DNA of 64,000 nucleotides from Mesorhizobium sp. (GCF_016793485.1 NZ_JAEULZ010000005.1:25907-89906); one strand, 5' to 3'; shown: positions 25,213 through 35,209, counted from the stretch's first letter. Notes: generated by a model not told the origin, from the letters alone. Made by a program: numbers and translations.

Positions 25213-26328
25213 ATGCGTCACGCTAGAATCAGTGCACCCATCAGCGCCGATCCGAGATCGTTCGAACAAGCGGCTGACGGCTTGGCCGAAACACGCTGGG
25301 ACGGTCCCAAGCGAATCCTGATGGTCACCGATGCCTGGCGGCCTCAGGTCAACGGCGTCGTCCACACGCTGGAGCGGCTGACGGAGACGCTGAAGACGTT
25401 TGGCGTCGAGGTGCGCTTCCTGACGCCCAACCTCTTCCGCACACTGCCCATGCCGACCTACCCCGACATCAGGCTTGCGCTGACGACGCCCGGCCGGGTC
25501 CGCAAGCTGATCGAGGAAAGCGGCGCGGATCACGTCCACATCGTCACCGAGGGCCCGCTCGGCCTCATGGCGAAGCGCTACTGCCTCGCCCGAAAGCAGC
25601 CCTTCACGACGAGCTACCACACGCGTTTTCCGGAATATGTCACGGCCCGACTGCCCTTCGTGTCGGAAAACTGGACCTACAACTGGCTGAAGAAATTCCA
25701 CAATGCCGGACAGGGCACGATGGTCGCCACGCCCTCGATGGCGCGCGACCTCGAGACGCGCGGCTTCACCAAGCTGCAGCCATGGACGCGTGGCGTCAAC
25801 GTAGACCACTTCACGCCCGACAAGCGCGGCGTGCTCGATTTTCCGCGCCCGATCTTCCTGTGCGTCGGCCGCGTCGCGGTCGAGAAGAACCTTCCGGCCT
25901 TCCTCGACCTCGACCTGCCGGGCAGCAAGGTGGTCGTGGGTGAGGGACCGGAACTCGAGAGGCTGAAGGCAAAATATCCGGACGCCCATTTTCTCGGGCA
26001 CCTGCCCAACAACGAGTTGGCGCGCATCTACGCATCGTCCGACGTGTTCGTTTTTCCGAGCCGCACCGACACGTTCGGCAACGTCATCATCGAGGCGCTT
26101 GCCAGCGGCACCCCGGTCGCAGGCTTTCCGGTCACCGGCCCGATCGACATCGTCGGAGACGGCTTCGGCGGCGTCGTGTCGGAAGACCTGCGGCTCGCCG
26201 CGCTGACAGCGCTGGACGTCGACAGGTCAGCGGCGCGCGAGCGGGCCATGCGCTATACGTGGAAAGCCTGCGCGGAAATGTACATGGACAATGTCAGGGC
26301 GGCGCGGGCGTCCCTGCCCGCCGGCTAG
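25213..26328 (+). CDS. GT4-type glycosyltransferase (GDP-mannose alpha-mannosyltransferase-like)
   Basis: A 371-residue GT-B enzyme. The N-terminal part has [23 protein letters not shown] (split by Asn-Gly, about 35-57), then [12 protein letters not shown] and [10 protein letters not shown]. The C-terminal donor site has the E-x7-E pattern in [24 protein letters not shown]. It resembles MgtA/PimB-like alpha-mannosyl or glucosyl transferases acting on lipids. Cardiolipin synthase nearby makes a lipid acceptor plausible. The ATG is preceded by AAAGG. Confidence 0.85.
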   Translation: MRHARISAPISADPRSFEQAADGLAETRWDGPKRILMVTDAWRPQVNGVVHTLERLTETLKTFGVEVRFLTPNLFRTLPMPTYPDIRLALTTPGRVRKLIEESGADHVHIVTEGPLGLMAKRYCLARKQPFTTSYHTRFPEYVTARLPFVSENWTYNWLKKFHNAGQGTMVATPSMARDLETRGFTKLQPWTRGVNVDHFTPDKRGVLDFPRPIFLCVGRVAVEKNLPAFLDLDLPGSKVVVGEGPELERLKAKYPDAHFLGHLPNNELARIYASSDVFVFPSRTDTFGNVIIEALASGTPVAGFPVTGPIDIVGDGFGGVVSEDLRLAALTALDVDRSAARERAMRYTWKACAEMYMDNVRAARASLPAG

Positions 26329-26684
26329 AACAGCCCGCCGCCGTCGGGCACCTTGCGCTCGATGGCGCCAAGGACCACGTCGCCCGCCTCGTCCGGAAAA
26401 CCCAGCGTCAGCACTTCCGACATGAACGGGCCGATCTGGCGCGGCGCGAAGTTCACCACCGCGAAGACCTGCCGGCCGACCAGCGTTTCCGGCGAATAGT
26501 ATTTCGTGATCTGCGCGGAAGACTTTTTCACGCCGATCGGTTCGCCGAAATCGATCTTGAGCTTGAAAGCGGGCTTTCGCGCTTCGGGAAAAGGTTCGAC
26601 CTCGATGATCGTGCCCGCGCGGATATCGACCTTGTCGAAATCCGCAAAGCCGATTTCTGGCTTTCTTGCCTTTCCCTGAGACAT
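26325..26684 (-). CDS. csaA: CsaA-like tRNA-binding protein
   Basis: A 119-residue OB-fold (tRNA_bind) protein with [20 protein letters not shown] and the family end [24 protein letters not shown]. It resembles CsaA and the C-terminal dimer domain of methionyl-tRNA synthetase. CsaA has been described as a chaperone-like protein able to bind tRNA. The gene lies six bases after the YbjN-domain gene and its stop overlaps the end of the glycosyltransferase gene on the other strand. Confidence 0.87.
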   Translation of the reverse strand: MSQGKARKPEIGFADFDKVDIRAGTIIEVEPFPEARKPAFKLKIDFGEPIGVKKSSAQITKYYSPETLVGRQVFAVVNFAPRQIGPFMSEVLTLGFPDEAGDVVLGAIERKVPDGGGLF

Positions 26685-26690
26685 CGCGGG

Positions 26691-27191
26691 TCAGGCGTTG
26701 CCGTGCGTCTCGAACAGGACGCTGGAGAGCGCGTCCTTCGCCGAGGTGCCCGACCAGACGACGAACTGGAAGGACTGGAAGTAGCATTCGCAGGCTTCCA
26801 GCGCCGACGACAGCAGCACCTCGACCTGCGCACTCGTCGGCTCGGCGCCGCCTGCCAGAAGCAGCGACTGGCGGAACATGATCGCGCCCTCCTGCTCCCA
26901 AAGATCGAAATGGCCGAACAGCATCTGCTCGTTGATCAGCGACAGCAGCCGCATCACTTCGAGCGCGCGGTTCTCCGGAACCTTGATGTCGAAGGCGCAG
27001 GCGAGATGCAGCGCCTCGAAGTCCTCCATCCACGAGAAGGAGACGTGATAGTCGGTCCAGCTTCCGGCGACCGAGATCGAGATTTCGTCGTCGCCGGTCC
27101 GTTCGAATGCCCAGTCGTTGCTGTGCGCCACCTGCTCGATCACATCCACCGGATGTATTTCGCGGGCGATGTCGAGTTCGATCAATTCCAT
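26691..27191 (-). CDS. YbjN domain-containing protein
   Basis: The 166-residue product has the YbjN fold signature (WAFERTGDDEISISVAGSW, then CAFDIKVPENRALEVMRLLSLINEQMLFGHFDLWEQEGAIMFR in pieces). YbjN is a sensory-transduction regulator-like protein in E. coli; its role in rhizobia is unknown. The ATG at 27191 follows AGGA; an extended frame upstream is not conserved-looking. It probably shares a transcript with csaA. Confidence 0.82.
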   Translation of the reverse strand: MELIELDIAREIHPVDVIEQVAHSNDWAFERTGDDEISISVAGSWTDYHVSFSWMEDFEALHLACAFDIKVPENRALEVMRLLSLINEQMLFGHFDLWEQEGAIMFRQSLLLAGGAEPTSAQVEVLLSSALEACECYFQSFQFVVWSGTSAKDALSSVLFETHGNA

Positions 27192-27509
27192 GCAAATCTT
27201 CCTGTCGTTGCGGGAGCGCCCGGGCGCTCGGCCAGAGGCACACACGACGAACAATCTGTTTCTCGAACTCTGGCAGGCAGGACTAGCGACGCAACGGACC
27301 TTCTGCCGGACCCCAAACCCGGCGCACGACCCGGTTCCGAATCATGCAACAAATTCAGTGTATTGATGCGGAGTCGCGTGAACAGTCCCTTTTTGGCGGG
27401 AAGCCCCGCTCGGGTGTGGAAAGCCGTCGCGGCAAAGATTCACGGTTGCGGATAAGCGATTCAGGATACTTGGCTTTTCCGCTCTGTGCTTTGTGGAAAA
27501 GTTTACGAA
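27192..27509. other. Gene-free stretch with four GANTC sites
   Basis: About 318 bp between ubiK and the YbjN-domain gene, both minus strand. No gene is visible. GANTC, the CcrM methylation site of alphaproteobacteria, occurs at 27339, 27371, 27437 and 27458. An AT-rich tract (27500-27520 region) lies at the end of ubiK. It probably holds the promoter for the YbjN/csaA unit. Confidence 0.4.
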
Positions 27510-27824
27510 TTATTTTTTTGCGCGAGGCTTCGGCGAAGCGTCCGACCCACCTGCGGCCGCATTTTCGCCGGTCAGTTCGGCGATTTTCGCTTCCAGCGCG
27601 ACAATCCGCTCTGTCAGCGCCTTGTTCTCGGCCCGTGCCTTCACTGCCATTTCGCGAGCGGCCTCGAACTCCTCGCGCCGGACGACGTCCATCGAGTTCA
27701 GCACTTTTTCCGCCTGCGCCTTGAAGGCCGTCTCGACCTCGCGCCGCACGCCCTGGGCAGCGCCTGCCGCGTCCGTCATCAGCTTGGCGAATTCATCGAG
27801 AATGCGGTTCGGTCCGTTCGACAT
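27510..27824 (-). CDS. ubiK: UbiK accessory factor (BMFP/YqiC family)
   Basis: A 104-residue protein with the family core NRILDEFAKLMTDAAGAAQG and a C-terminal coiled coil rich in Glu, Ala and Lys (about 60-85), ending in a Lys/Arg tail. UbiK assists ubiquinone biosynthesis and has membrane-fusogenic properties. The ATG at 27824 follows AGGGAGA; the longer frame overlaps the parD promoter and is rejected. It is divergent from parDE. Confidence 0.88.
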   Translation of the reverse strand: MSNGPNRILDEFAKLMTDAAGAAQGVRREVETAFKAQAEKVLNSMDVVRREEFEAAREMAVKARAENKALTERIVALEAKIAELTGENAAAGGSDASPKPRAKK

Positions 27825-27921
27825 GGCACATCTCCCTGGCGCTTTCCCTGACCTAGTGGCGTGGCAGCGCGAATGCAAGGTTGCCGGAGTGCGGCCCCAC
27901 GCGACTGGTGTTAGAAGGCAG

Positions 27922-27938
27922 CCAATAATAGTTATTGG
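27922..27938. promoter_or_regulatory. Palindrome before parDE
   Basis: CCAATAA-TAG-TTATTGG is a perfect 7-bp inverted repeat with a 3-bp centre, 25 bp upstream of parD. It is the likely ParD autoregulatory operator. Confidence 0.6.
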
Positions 27939-27963
27939 TTGAAACTTTGGAAGGAGCCTCGCC

Positions 27964-28218
27964 ATGGCCATTAGCGCAGACCTCGGAAACTACCTTGAGG
28001 AATACGTCACGGAACTCGTCACCAAGGGGCGCTACAACTCCAAGAGCGAGGTCCTGCGGGAAGGCGTGCGGCTGGTGCAGGAGCGCGAGAAGCGCCTGGC
28101 CGCGCTCGACCAAGCGCTCGCCCGGGGGCTGGCCGATGTCGAGGCTGGCCGGATGCGGCCCGCCGAGGAGGTATTCGATCGCCTTGAAGCCAAGTTTGGC
28201 AAGAAGTCTGCGAGTTGA
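27964..28218 (+). CDS. parD: ParD-type antitoxin
   Basis: An 84-residue ribbon-helix-helix protein with the classic ParD opening (SADLGNYLEEYVTELVTKG) and the GRYNSKSEVLREGVRLVQERE helix. The C-terminal part is the toxin-binding region. AAGGAG is eight bases before the ATG. Its TGA overlaps the toxin's ATG by one base. Confidence 0.93.
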   Translation: MAISADLGNYLEEYVTELVTKGRYNSKSEVLREGVRLVQEREKRLAALDQALARGLADVEAGRMRPAEEVFDRLEAKFGKKSAS

Positions 28219-28517
28219 TGCGGCTTCTGTTCAGCGAGGCGGCGGAGCGGGAGCTTGAAACCATCGGTGACTACATCGCGCTCGAAAGCCCGGCGCGTGC
28301 GCTGAACTTCATCCGCGAACTGCGCAAGGATTGCGCTTCGCTGAAGGACATGCCCAGACGTCATCCGGCGCTCTCGCGCTACAAGGCAACCGGCATCCGT
28401 CGCCGCGTCTACGGCAGCTATCTCATCTTCTACCGCATGGAGGCGCAGACAGTCCAAATCCTGCATATCCTGCACGGGGAAATGGACTACGAGGCCATTC
28501 TTTTCACGGAAGACTGA
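28218..28517 (+). CDS. parE: ParE-type toxin
   Basis: A 99-residue RelE/ParE-fold protein: LLFSEAAERELETIGDYIAL, then RELRKDC and the C-terminal RRVYGSYLIFYRMEAQTVQILHILHG. ParE toxins poison DNA gyrase. The start ATG at 28218 overlaps the antitoxin stop (TGATG). This is the second module within 4 kb. Confidence 0.92.
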   Translation: MRLLFSEAAERELETIGDYIALESPARALNFIRELRKDCASLKDMPRRHPALSRYKATGIRRRVYGSYLIFYRMEAQTVQILHILHGEMDYEAILFTED

Positions 28518-28585
28518 TGCCACCGCTGCCTTGACCGTGCCCAAAGCCTGCAGCATGGTCCGCGCCGACCGAACAGGAGCCTGCC

Positions 28586-29452
28586 GTGACCGACTATTTG
28601 ATGTTGCCGCTTGCGGTGCTCCCCTTCCCCCAGATCGATCCGGTGATCATGCAACTCGGGCCGCTCGCCGTCCGCTGGTACGGACTGGGTTATGTCGTCG
28701 GCATCCTGTTCGCATGGTGGTATTCCAAGCGCATCATCACCAACCCGCGCCTGTGGCCGGCCGGCGTCACGCCGATGAAGCCACAGGACATCGACGACTT
28801 CCTCGTCTGGGCTGCGATTGGCGTCGTGCTCGGCGGCCGGGTCGGCTACATCCTGTTTTACGATTTCGCCCGCTACCTCGCCAATCCGCTCGACATCTTT
28901 GCCGTATGGCAGGGCGGCATGTCCTTCCACGGCGGCTTCGCAGGCGTCACGATCGCCATGATCCTTTTCGCGCGCTCGCGCGGCATCGGCATCTGGACGC
29001 TGTTCGACGTGATTTCAGCCGGCGTCCCCGTCGGCCTCGGGCTGGTGCGCCTCACCAATTTCATCAATTCCGAACTCTGGGGTCGGCCGACCGACGTGCC
29101 GTGGGCCTTCGTCTTTCCGACCGGCGGGCCGGAGCCGCGCCACCCCAGCCAACTCTATGAAGCCGCGCTCGAGGGCCTCGTGCTTTTCATCGTGCTGCGG
29201 CTCCTGACACACACCTTCCTGAAGCTGAAGAACCCCGGCACGGTTTCGGGCGCATTCCTCGCTGGCTACGGTCTCTCGCGCATCTTCGTGGAGTTTTTCC
29301 GCGAACCAGACGTCCAGATCGGCTATCTTGCAGGCGGCTGGCTGACCATGGGCATGGTGCTCTCCACACCTATGGTGCTGTTCGGCCTTTGGGCGATCAA
29401 CCGGGCTCGTTCGCAGGTTGCGCGCTCCCAGGAGCTACGCACGCCGACATGA
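28586..29452 (+). CDS. lgt: Prolipoprotein diacylglyceryl transferase
   Basis: A 288-residue inner-membrane enzyme that attaches diacylglycerol to the lipobox Cys of prolipoproteins. Seven hydrophobic segments are visible, with the essential HGGF motif (MSFHGGFAG) and the Lgt signature [14 protein letters not shown]-like region. It starts at GTG 28586, six bases after AGGAG. Its stop overlaps the next gene (ATGA). At least three lipoprotein candidates lie in this window. Confidence 0.95.
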   Translation: MTDYLMLPLAVLPFPQIDPVIMQLGPLAVRWYGLGYVVGILFAWWYSKRIITNPRLWPAGVTPMKPQDIDDFLVWAAIGVVLGGRVGYILFYDFARYLANPLDIFAVWQGGMSFHGGFAGVTIAMILFARSRGIGIWTLFDVISAGVPVGLGLVRLTNFINSELWGRPTDVPWAFVFPTGGPEPRHPSQLYEAALEGLVLFIVLRLLTHTFLKLKNPGTVSGAFLAGYGLSRIFVEFFREPDVQIGYLAGGWLTMGMVLSTPMVLFGLWAINRARSQVARSQELRTPT

Positions 29453-30537
29453 ACCGCCTCGGCGAAAAGATCGCCGGCCTGATCCGCGCCGCCGGACCCA
29501 TTTCGGTCGCTGACTACATGGCGACGTGCCTCTTCGATCCGGATGACGGATACTACACGACGCGCGAGCCCTTCGGCGTGAAGGGCGACTTCATCACCGC
29601 GCCGGAGGTCAGCCAGATATTCGGCGAACTCGTCGCCGTCTGGTTGGTGCAGGCGTGGGAGGCTATTGGCAGGTCGGCGCCGGTCACGCTCGCCGAGATC
29701 GGCCCCGGCCGCGGCACGTTGACGAAGGACATCGTCCGGACGGTTGCGCGCATCGCCCCAGACCTCGCCGCCAACGCCACCGTCGCGCTCATCGAAGCCA
29801 GCCCGCGTCTGACCGAAGTCCAAAGGCAAACTCTCGGCCAAAGTGGCGTTTCGATCACATGGCACGCGACGCCGGCAAGTTTACCCAACCAGCCGCTGCT
29901 GATCGTAGGCAACGAGATATTCGACGCGCTTCCCTTCCGGCAATTCGTCAAGGCCGATGGCAAATGGCTGGAGCGCGCCGTCGGCCTCGACGATCACGGC
30001 CAATTCCGCTTCGGCATCGGGGCGGCGACACTTGACAGCGACGCGCTCCCTCCTGGATGGGACAACGCACCGGACGGCAGCATTGCCGAGATCGCACCGC
30101 CGCGCGAGGCGCTGATGGCCGATATCGCTGGGCGGCTGGTCCGTGATGGAGGAGCCGGCCTCTTCTTCGACTACGGCCATCTGAGGCCGGGACTGGGCGA
30201 TACGTTCCAGGCCGTCCGGAAACATCGCAGCGAAGACGTCTTTGACAATCCCGGCGAAGCCGACCTGACGTCGCATGTCGATTTTTCGGCATTGGCGGGC
30301 ACGGCGCGCGCACTTGGACTTGCCTCCCATGCGATCACGCAGGCAGACTTCCTGCTCGGCATGGGCCTGCTCGAACGCGCCGGCCGCCTCGGAGAGAATG
30401 CCGACGCGGCAGCGCGCGAAAACATATCCGCCGCCGTCGAGCGCCTCGCCGGGCCGGAACAGATGGGCGGCCTTTTCAAGGCGTTGGCTGTTCTTCCCAA
30501 AGGGCTGGTGTTGCCGCCCTTCCGCAACGCAAGTTGA
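29449..30537 (+). CDS. MidA/NDUFAF7-family SAM-dependent methyltransferase
   Basis: A 362-residue class I methyltransferase with the family N-terminus ([19 protein letters not shown]), [14 protein letters not shown] and the SAM-binding [15 protein letters not shown]. It then has the [13 protein letters not shown] block. Mitochondrial NDUFAF7 methylates an arginine of complex I; bacterial members may do likewise. It is coupled to lgt by a four-base overlap. Confidence 0.9.
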   Translation: MNRLGEKIAGLIRAAGPISVADYMATCLFDPDDGYYTTREPFGVKGDFITAPEVSQIFGELVAVWLVQAWEAIGRSAPVTLAEIGPGRGTLTKDIVRTVARIAPDLAANATVALIEASPRLTEVQRQTLGQSGVSITWHATPASLPNQPLLIVGNEIFDALPFRQFVKADGKWLERAVGLDDHGQFRFGIGAATLDSDALPPGWDNAPDGSIAEIAPPREALMADIAGRLVRDGGAGLFFDYGHLRPGLGDTFQAVRKHRSEDVFDNPGEADLTSHVDFSALAGTARALGLASHAITQADFLLGMGLLERAGRLGENADAAARENISAAVERLAGPEQMGGLFKALAVLPKGLVLPPFRNAS

Positions 30538-30626
30538 CTTGCCCTCCCCCCTGCCCCACTGTCGCGCGCCGTTCCGTCAGGTCGTGCGCCGTTGACGAAA
30601 CTGCAATCCGAACGCACAAGGCGGCG

Positions 30627-31421
30627 ATGCTGAATCAGACCAGACCGGAACCACTCCGTTCCTCTTTGCTCGACGGTATCGCCGACGCAGGCATCAGGCA
30701 CGGCTATTTCACCCGTCCCGGCGGCGTCTCCGATGGCCTATACGGCAGCCTGAACACGGGAACCGGCTCGGCCGACAACCCCGACCACGTGCGCGAGAAC
30801 CGCCGTCGTGTCGCCGAATGGATGGGCGTCCAACCCGACCTTCTCCTGACCGCCTATCAGATCCACTCGCCTGACGTGATCGTTGCGCGCGAGCCTTTTT
30901 CCGGTGAGAGGCCGAAGGTGGACGCCATCGTCACGGACCGCCCGGGCATAGCCGTTGGAGCATCGTCGGCCGATTGCGGCCCGGTCCTCTTCGCCGACCC
31001 GCAGGCGCGCGTCATCGGCGCGGCCCACGCCGGCTGGAAAGGCGCCTTCACTGGCGTGCTGGAAAATACCATCGCGACGATGGAAACCCTCGGCGCCCGT
31101 CGCGACAACATCGTCGCCGTGCTCGGCCCCTCGATCAGCGCGGCCAACTACGAGGTCGGGCCGGAATTCGTCGAGCGCTTCGCCACTGCCGACGCGGCCA
31201 ACGACCGGTATTTCGTGCCGTCGGGCAAAGCGGGCCACGCGCTGTTCGACCTCAACCGCTACACGGTCGACCGTCTGACGAAGGCGGGCGTCACCGCCGA
31301 TGCGCTCTACCGCTGCACCTATGCGGAAGAAGAGCTGTTTTTCTCCTACCGCCGTTCCACGCACCGGTCCGAACCGGACTACGGACGGCATGTTTCTGCA
31401 ATTGTTCTGGAGCGGATTTGA
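30627..31421 (+). CDS. pgeF: Peptidoglycan editing factor (multicopper oxidase-like, YfiH/PgeF)
   Basis: A 264-residue YfiH-family protein. Conserved metal or active-site residues are in TAYQIHSPDV, SADCGPVLF (Cys) and AAHAGWKGAFTGV (His). PgeF removes misincorporated serine from peptidoglycan precursors; older annotation is polyphenol oxidase or laccase. The ATG at 30627 is chosen because family homology starts there. Its stop overlaps the next start by one base (TGATG). Confidence 0.92.
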   Translation: MLNQTRPEPLRSSLLDGIADAGIRHGYFTRPGGVSDGLYGSLNTGTGSADNPDHVRENRRRVAEWMGVQPDLLLTAYQIHSPDVIVAREPFSGERPKVDAIVTDRPGIAVGASSADCGPVLFADPQARVIGAAHAGWKGAFTGVLENTIATMETLGARRDNIVAVLGPSISAANYEVGPEFVERFATADAANDRYFVPSGKAGHALFDLNRYTVDRLTKAGVTADALYRCTYAEEELFFSYRRSTHRSEPDYGRHVSAIVLERI

Positions 31422-32572
31422 TGGCTCTTCATTTTGATCGTTCGGAATTTGACGCCCGCCGCGACCGGCTGCTCATCGAGATGGCCGACAAGAAGCTCGA
31501 CGCCATCCTCCTGTTTGCTCAGGAAAGCATGTACTGGCTGACCGGCTACGACACGTTCGGCTTCTGCTTCTTCCAATCGCTGGTGGTCAAGTCCGACGGC
31601 TCCATGGTCCTTCTGACGCGCTCGGCCGACCTCAGGCAGGCCCGCCAGACGTCGATCCTGGAAAACATCATCGTCTGGACCGACCGCGACGGGGCCAACC
31701 CCGCCGTCGACCTGCGCAACCTGCTGAACGACCTGGACCTGCTGGGAAAGCGCATCGGCGTCGAATACGACACCCATGGACTGACAGCCTACAACGGCCG
31801 CAGGCTGGACGAGCAGTTGCAGACCTTCGGCCAGATCGCCGACGCCTCCGGCATCGTCAGCCGCCTGCGCTTGTTCAAGAGCCCCGCCGAAGTAGCGAAG
31901 GCCGAACGCGCGGCGCAACTGGCCGACGAGGCGCTGGACGCAGCCTTGCCCCTCATCAAGAGCGGCGGAGACGAAGCGGCGATCCTTGCCGCCATGCAGG
32001 GCGCGATCTTCGCGGGCGGCGGCGACTATCCCGCCAACGAGTTCATCATCGGGTCCGGTCCCGACGCCCTGCTCTGTCGCTACAAGGCAGGCCGCCGCAA
32101 GCTCGGCAAGAACGACCAGTTGACGCTCGAATGGGCAGGCGTCTTCCATCACTATCACGCCGCCATGATGCGCACGGTCCTGACGGGCAAACCTTCCAAG
32201 CGCCATCTGGAACTGTTCGAGGCCTCTCGTGACGCCCTGCTCGCCGTCGAGAAGGCGATGGTGCCGGGCAACACCTTCGGCGATGTGTTCGACGCCCACG
32301 CCCGCACGATGGAAGCGCACGGGCTGACCAAGCATCGCCTGAACGCCTGCGGCTATTCGCTTGGCGCGCGCTTCACGCCGTCCTGGATGGACATGCCCAT
32401 GTTCTATCAGGGCAACCCGGAGCCGATCGCGCCCAACATGACGCTCTTCGCGCACATGATCATCATGGATTCCGAAACCGAGACCGCTATGACGCTGGGC
32501 CGTACCTACCTGACGACGGAATCCGAGCCGAAGCCGCTGTCGCGCCATGATCTCGACTTGATCGTGCAGTGA
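31421..32572 (+). CDS. M24 (creatinase/aminopeptidase P fold) family protein lacking the usual metal ligands
   Basis: This 383-residue protein has the creatinase N-terminal domain (about 1-145) and a pita-bread C-terminal domain. Positions of the five metal ligands look altered. Where the first Asp is expected there is LTLEWAG (Glu237), the second Asp site reads AAMMRT, the HG(I/V)G site reads GYSLG (about 311-315), and the late Glu region reads TLFAHMIIMD. Creatinase itself works without metal, so this is probably a metal-free hydrolase (creatinase or ectoine-hydrolase like) rather than Xaa-Pro peptidase. It is coupled to pgeF. Confidence 0.85.
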   Translation: MALHFDRSEFDARRDRLLIEMADKKLDAILLFAQESMYWLTGYDTFGFCFFQSLVVKSDGSMVLLTRSADLRQARQTSILENIIVWTDRDGANPAVDLRNLLNDLDLLGKRIGVEYDTHGLTAYNGRRLDEQLQTFGQIADASGIVSRLRLFKSPAEVAKAERAAQLADEALDAALPLIKSGGDEAAILAAMQGAIFAGGGDYPANEFIIGSGPDALLCRYKAGRRKLGKNDQLTLEWAGVFHHYHAAMMRTVLTGKPSKRHLELFEASRDALLAVEKAMVPGNTFGDVFDAHARTMEAHGLTKHRLNACGYSLGARFTPSWMDMPMFYQGNPEPIAPNMTLFAHMIIMDSETETAMTLGRTYLTTESEPKPLSRHDLDLIVQ

Positions 32573-32624
32573 CGATAGGAAATTGCTTGGGCGGCTAGGT
32601 ATCGCGTTGGAGAGAACCACAGGC

Positions 32625-33194
32625 ATGAAGCGATTGCCGCTGCTCGCCTTTTCGTTGCTTGGCGTGCTTGCCGTCTCCGCCTGTTCGAGCACGCAGGACG
32701 TACTCGAGCCGTCCGCGATCGCCGCGTCGCCGCCCGCGCCGGGCGTACTGCAGGCCGAAACCCAACACGGCCTTCCCGTCCAGACGGCATCGACGAATCA
32801 GTCGGCCGCCATCAATCCGGGCATCGCATCGCGTACGCGGCTGCGTTTCGACCCGATCGTCGGCGCCACGGCCGACGTCGCCGCGCCCCTTACCGAACGG
32901 CTGGCAGAGCGGGCTCGCGCCAGCGGCATCGCGCTTGCCGGCAGCGCCGATCCTTCCACCACGCACGTTCTGAAGGGTTATTTCTCGACATTGACGGAAG
33001 GTGGCCAGACCACCGTCATCTACGTGTGGGACGTGTATGACACGTCAGGCAACCGGCTTCACCGCATCAACGGCCAGCAAAAGGCCGCAGGACGCGGCGA
33101 GGGATGGGCGGCGGTTCCGCCCGCCACCCTACAGGCGATCGCCGATTCCACGATTGACCGGCTGACCGCATGGATCGCCGGCAGCACCGGTTAG
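32625..33194 (+). CDS. Putative lipoprotein, unknown function
   Basis: A 189-residue precursor whose signal peptide ends in a lipobox (LAVSAC, about residues 15-20). The mature part starts with a low-complexity Ala/Ser/Gln stretch. A compact domain (RLRFDPIVGATADVAAPLTERLAERA, in pieces, then VLKGYFSTLTEGGQTTVIYVWDVYD) follows. The latter pattern resembles other rhizobial lipoproteins of no known role. The ATG at 32625 follows GGAGAG. It is probably a substrate of Lgt encoded 3 kb upstream. Confidence 0.8.
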   Translation: MKRLPLLAFSLLGVLAVSACSSTQDVLEPSAIAASPPAPGVLQAETQHGLPVQTASTNQSAAINPGIASRTRLRFDPIVGATADVAAPLTERLAERARASGIALAGSADPSTTHVLKGYFSTLTEGGQTTVIYVWDVYDTSGNRLHRINGQQKAAGRGEGWAAVPPATLQAIADSTIDRLTAWIAGSTG

Positions 33195-33318
33195 GCCCGC
33201 GCCTTTGACAGGGTACGAAACCGAATCTTTGGATTAATTCGCCTCAAGCGCTTGCATTGACGGCGCTTGCCGCTAAAAGCCCGATCATTATCCAGGCAAC
33301 GCCGCCGAGACGCGCTTC

Positions 33319-34254
33319 ATGAAACTTTTCGCGGGCAATTCGAACCGGGTTCTGGCCGAAGGCGTTGCGCGATATCTGAACATCCCGATCGGAAAAGCCA
33401 GCGTCAGGCGCTTCGCCGACCAGGAGATTTTCGTCGAAATCCAGGAAAACGTGCGCGGCGAGGATGTGTTCATCCTCCAGTCGACATCCTTTCCGACCAA
33501 CGATCACCTGATGGAACTGCTGATCATGATCGATGCGTTCATGCGCTCCTCGGCGCGGCGCATCACGGCGGTCATCCCCTATTTCGGCTACGCCAGGCAG
33601 GATCGCCGGGCTTCAGGCCGCACGCCGATTTCGGCCAAGCTGGTCGCCAACATGATCGCCCGTGCCGGAGCCAACCGCGTGCTGACGCTCGACCTTCACG
33701 CCGGCCAGATCCAGGGCTTCTTCGATATCCCCACCGACAACTTGTTCTCCGTGCCGGTGATGTCGCGCGACATCAAGGCCAAGTACAAGCAGTTGAACAA
33801 CGTCATGGTCGTGTCGCCCGATGTCGGCGGCGTGGTGCGCGCCCGTGCGCTGGCCAAGAGGCTCGATGCCCAGCTTGCCATCGTCGACAAGCGCCGCGAG
33901 CGCCCCGGCGAGTCCGAGGTGATGAACATCATCGGCGACGTCGACGGCAAGGATTGCATCCTCATCGACGACATCGTCGATTCCGGCGGCACGCTCTGCA
34001 ACGCGGCCGACGCATTGCTCGCCAACGGCGCGACCAGCGTCACGGCCTACATTACCCACGGCGTGCTTTCGGGAGGCGCGGTGGCGCGCATCGCCGGCTC
34101 GAAGCTGCAGGAACTGGTGATTACCGACTCCATCCAGCCCACCTCTGGCGTCGATGCCGCGCACAATGTCCGCGTCGTCTCCATCGCCGACCTGATCGGC
34201 GAGGCGATCTCGCGCACGGCTACCGAGGAATCGGTCTCCAGCCTGTTCGATTGA
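33319..34254 (+). CDS. prs: Ribose-phosphate pyrophosphokinase
   Basis: A 311-residue PRPP synthetase: [17 protein letters not shown] start, ATP-binding [17 protein letters not shown] region, [18 protein letters not shown], and PRPP-binding [14 protein letters not shown]. It makes PRPP for purine, pyrimidine, His, Trp and NAD synthesis; apt, which uses PRPP, is also in this window. Full family length with no anomaly. Confidence 0.97.
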   Translation: MKLFAGNSNRVLAEGVARYLNIPIGKASVRRFADQEIFVEIQENVRGEDVFILQSTSFPTNDHLMELLIMIDAFMRSSARRITAVIPYFGYARQDRRASGRTPISAKLVANMIARAGANRVLTLDLHAGQIQGFFDIPTDNLFSVPVMSRDIKAKYKQLNNVMVVSPDVGGVVRARALAKRLDAQLAIVDKRRERPGESEVMNIIGDVDGKDCILIDDIVDSGGTLCNAADALLANGATSVTAYITHGVLSGGAVARIAGSKLQELVITDSIQPTSGVDAAHNVRVVSIADLIGEAISRTATEESVSSLFD

Positions 34255-34272
34255 GCGCGGTTGCGTTGAAAT

Positions 34273-35025
34273 TCATCGAAACACACCGTCCAGCGCCGGA
34301 AGCCCGATGACGGCTGCGCAGGCGATCAGCGCATAGCAGGTACGGCGGAAGGTCGCCTCGTTCGCACGGTTGAACAGCCTTGCTCCGGCGAACAGGCCAA
34401 GGGCGAATGTCGGCCCGATCAACAGCGACAGCATCACCGATTCCCAGGTTATCAGGCCGGCGATCAGATAACTCGTCACCGAGATCACGCTGGAAATGGC
34501 GAAATAGAGCACGATGTTGGCGCGGACGGTCTGCGGAGCGATTGCGCCGCCCAGCCAGTAGGCCACCACTGGCGGGCCACCGACCTGTGCCGCGCCTGAA
34601 AACAATCCAGACGTAAACCCGACACCGATCGTCATGGCGCCGTGTGGCCTTCCATGGTAGCGCCAACCGGACATCAGCAGCAGGAGCAGACAGACCACGA
34701 TGCCGGTGATGCCCCAGCGGATCGACACTCCGTCCATATGCGTGAGGAGGTAGGTTCCGGCGGGCACGCCGACCACCGCGCCTATCGCCATCAGGCCTAC
34801 ATCGGCGCGATCCGCGCTGCGCCATGCCTTGGGCAGAAGGCCGGGCGTAAGCACGAGATCGACGATCAACAGCAACGGGACGGCGAGCCTGGGACCGATG
34901 ACAGAACTTGCGATAGGCACGAATATGAGAGCGCCGCCGAAACCGGAGAAACCCCGCGCGCAGCCTGCCACCGAAGCCGTAAGCGCAAGCACCGCCAGTT
35001 GGTCATAGGTTAGGTTGGCGGGCAT
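34273..35025 (-). CDS. TauE/SafE-family membrane permease
   Basis: A 250-residue protein with seven to eight hydrophobic segments and the family's repeated half-motifs (GFGGALIFVPIASSVIGPRLAVPLLL near the start, GLFSGAAQVGGPPVVAYWL in the middle). The family exports sulfite, sulfoacetate or related organic anions; the substrate here is unknown. The start is taken as the ATG at 35025; a GTG at 35037 is also possible, and neither has a strong ribosome site. It is convergent with prs. Confidence 0.85.
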   Translation of the reverse strand: MPANLTYDQLAVLALTASVAGCARGFSGFGGALIFVPIASSVIGPRLAVPLLLIVDLVLTPGLLPKAWRSADRADVGLMAIGAVVGVPAGTYLLTHMDGVSIRWGITGIVVCLLLLLMSGWRYHGRPHGAMTIGVGFTSGLFSGAAQVGGPPVVAYWLGGAIAPQTVRANIVLYFAISSVISVTSYLIAGLITWESVMLSLLIGPTFALGLFAGARLFNRANEATFRRTCYALIACAAVIGLPALDGVFR

Positions 35026-35209
35026 TGGCCTGATCACTTGCAGGAAACGGATTTGGTGGCTTGTACACCGTCACCCGGGGCGGGACATCGGCCACCGCCG
35101 GCTAATATATGGCCAGTTCCGCCAGTCTTGCGCGCTATCCCGCCTTCCGCTATAGGACCGCCACCCGCGTAGACACCCTTGGAGGCAACGCGGATGAGGG
35201 CGGCGGCCC

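Noticed and set aside
27192-27509. Replication origin suggested by AT-rich tract and GANTC sites
   Set aside because: No DnaA boxes or typical origin neighbours (such as hemE) are present.
30974-31420. Longer N-terminus for the M24 protein
   Set aside because: The extra 149 codons overlap pgeF in another frame and are Arg/Gly-rich shadow sequence.
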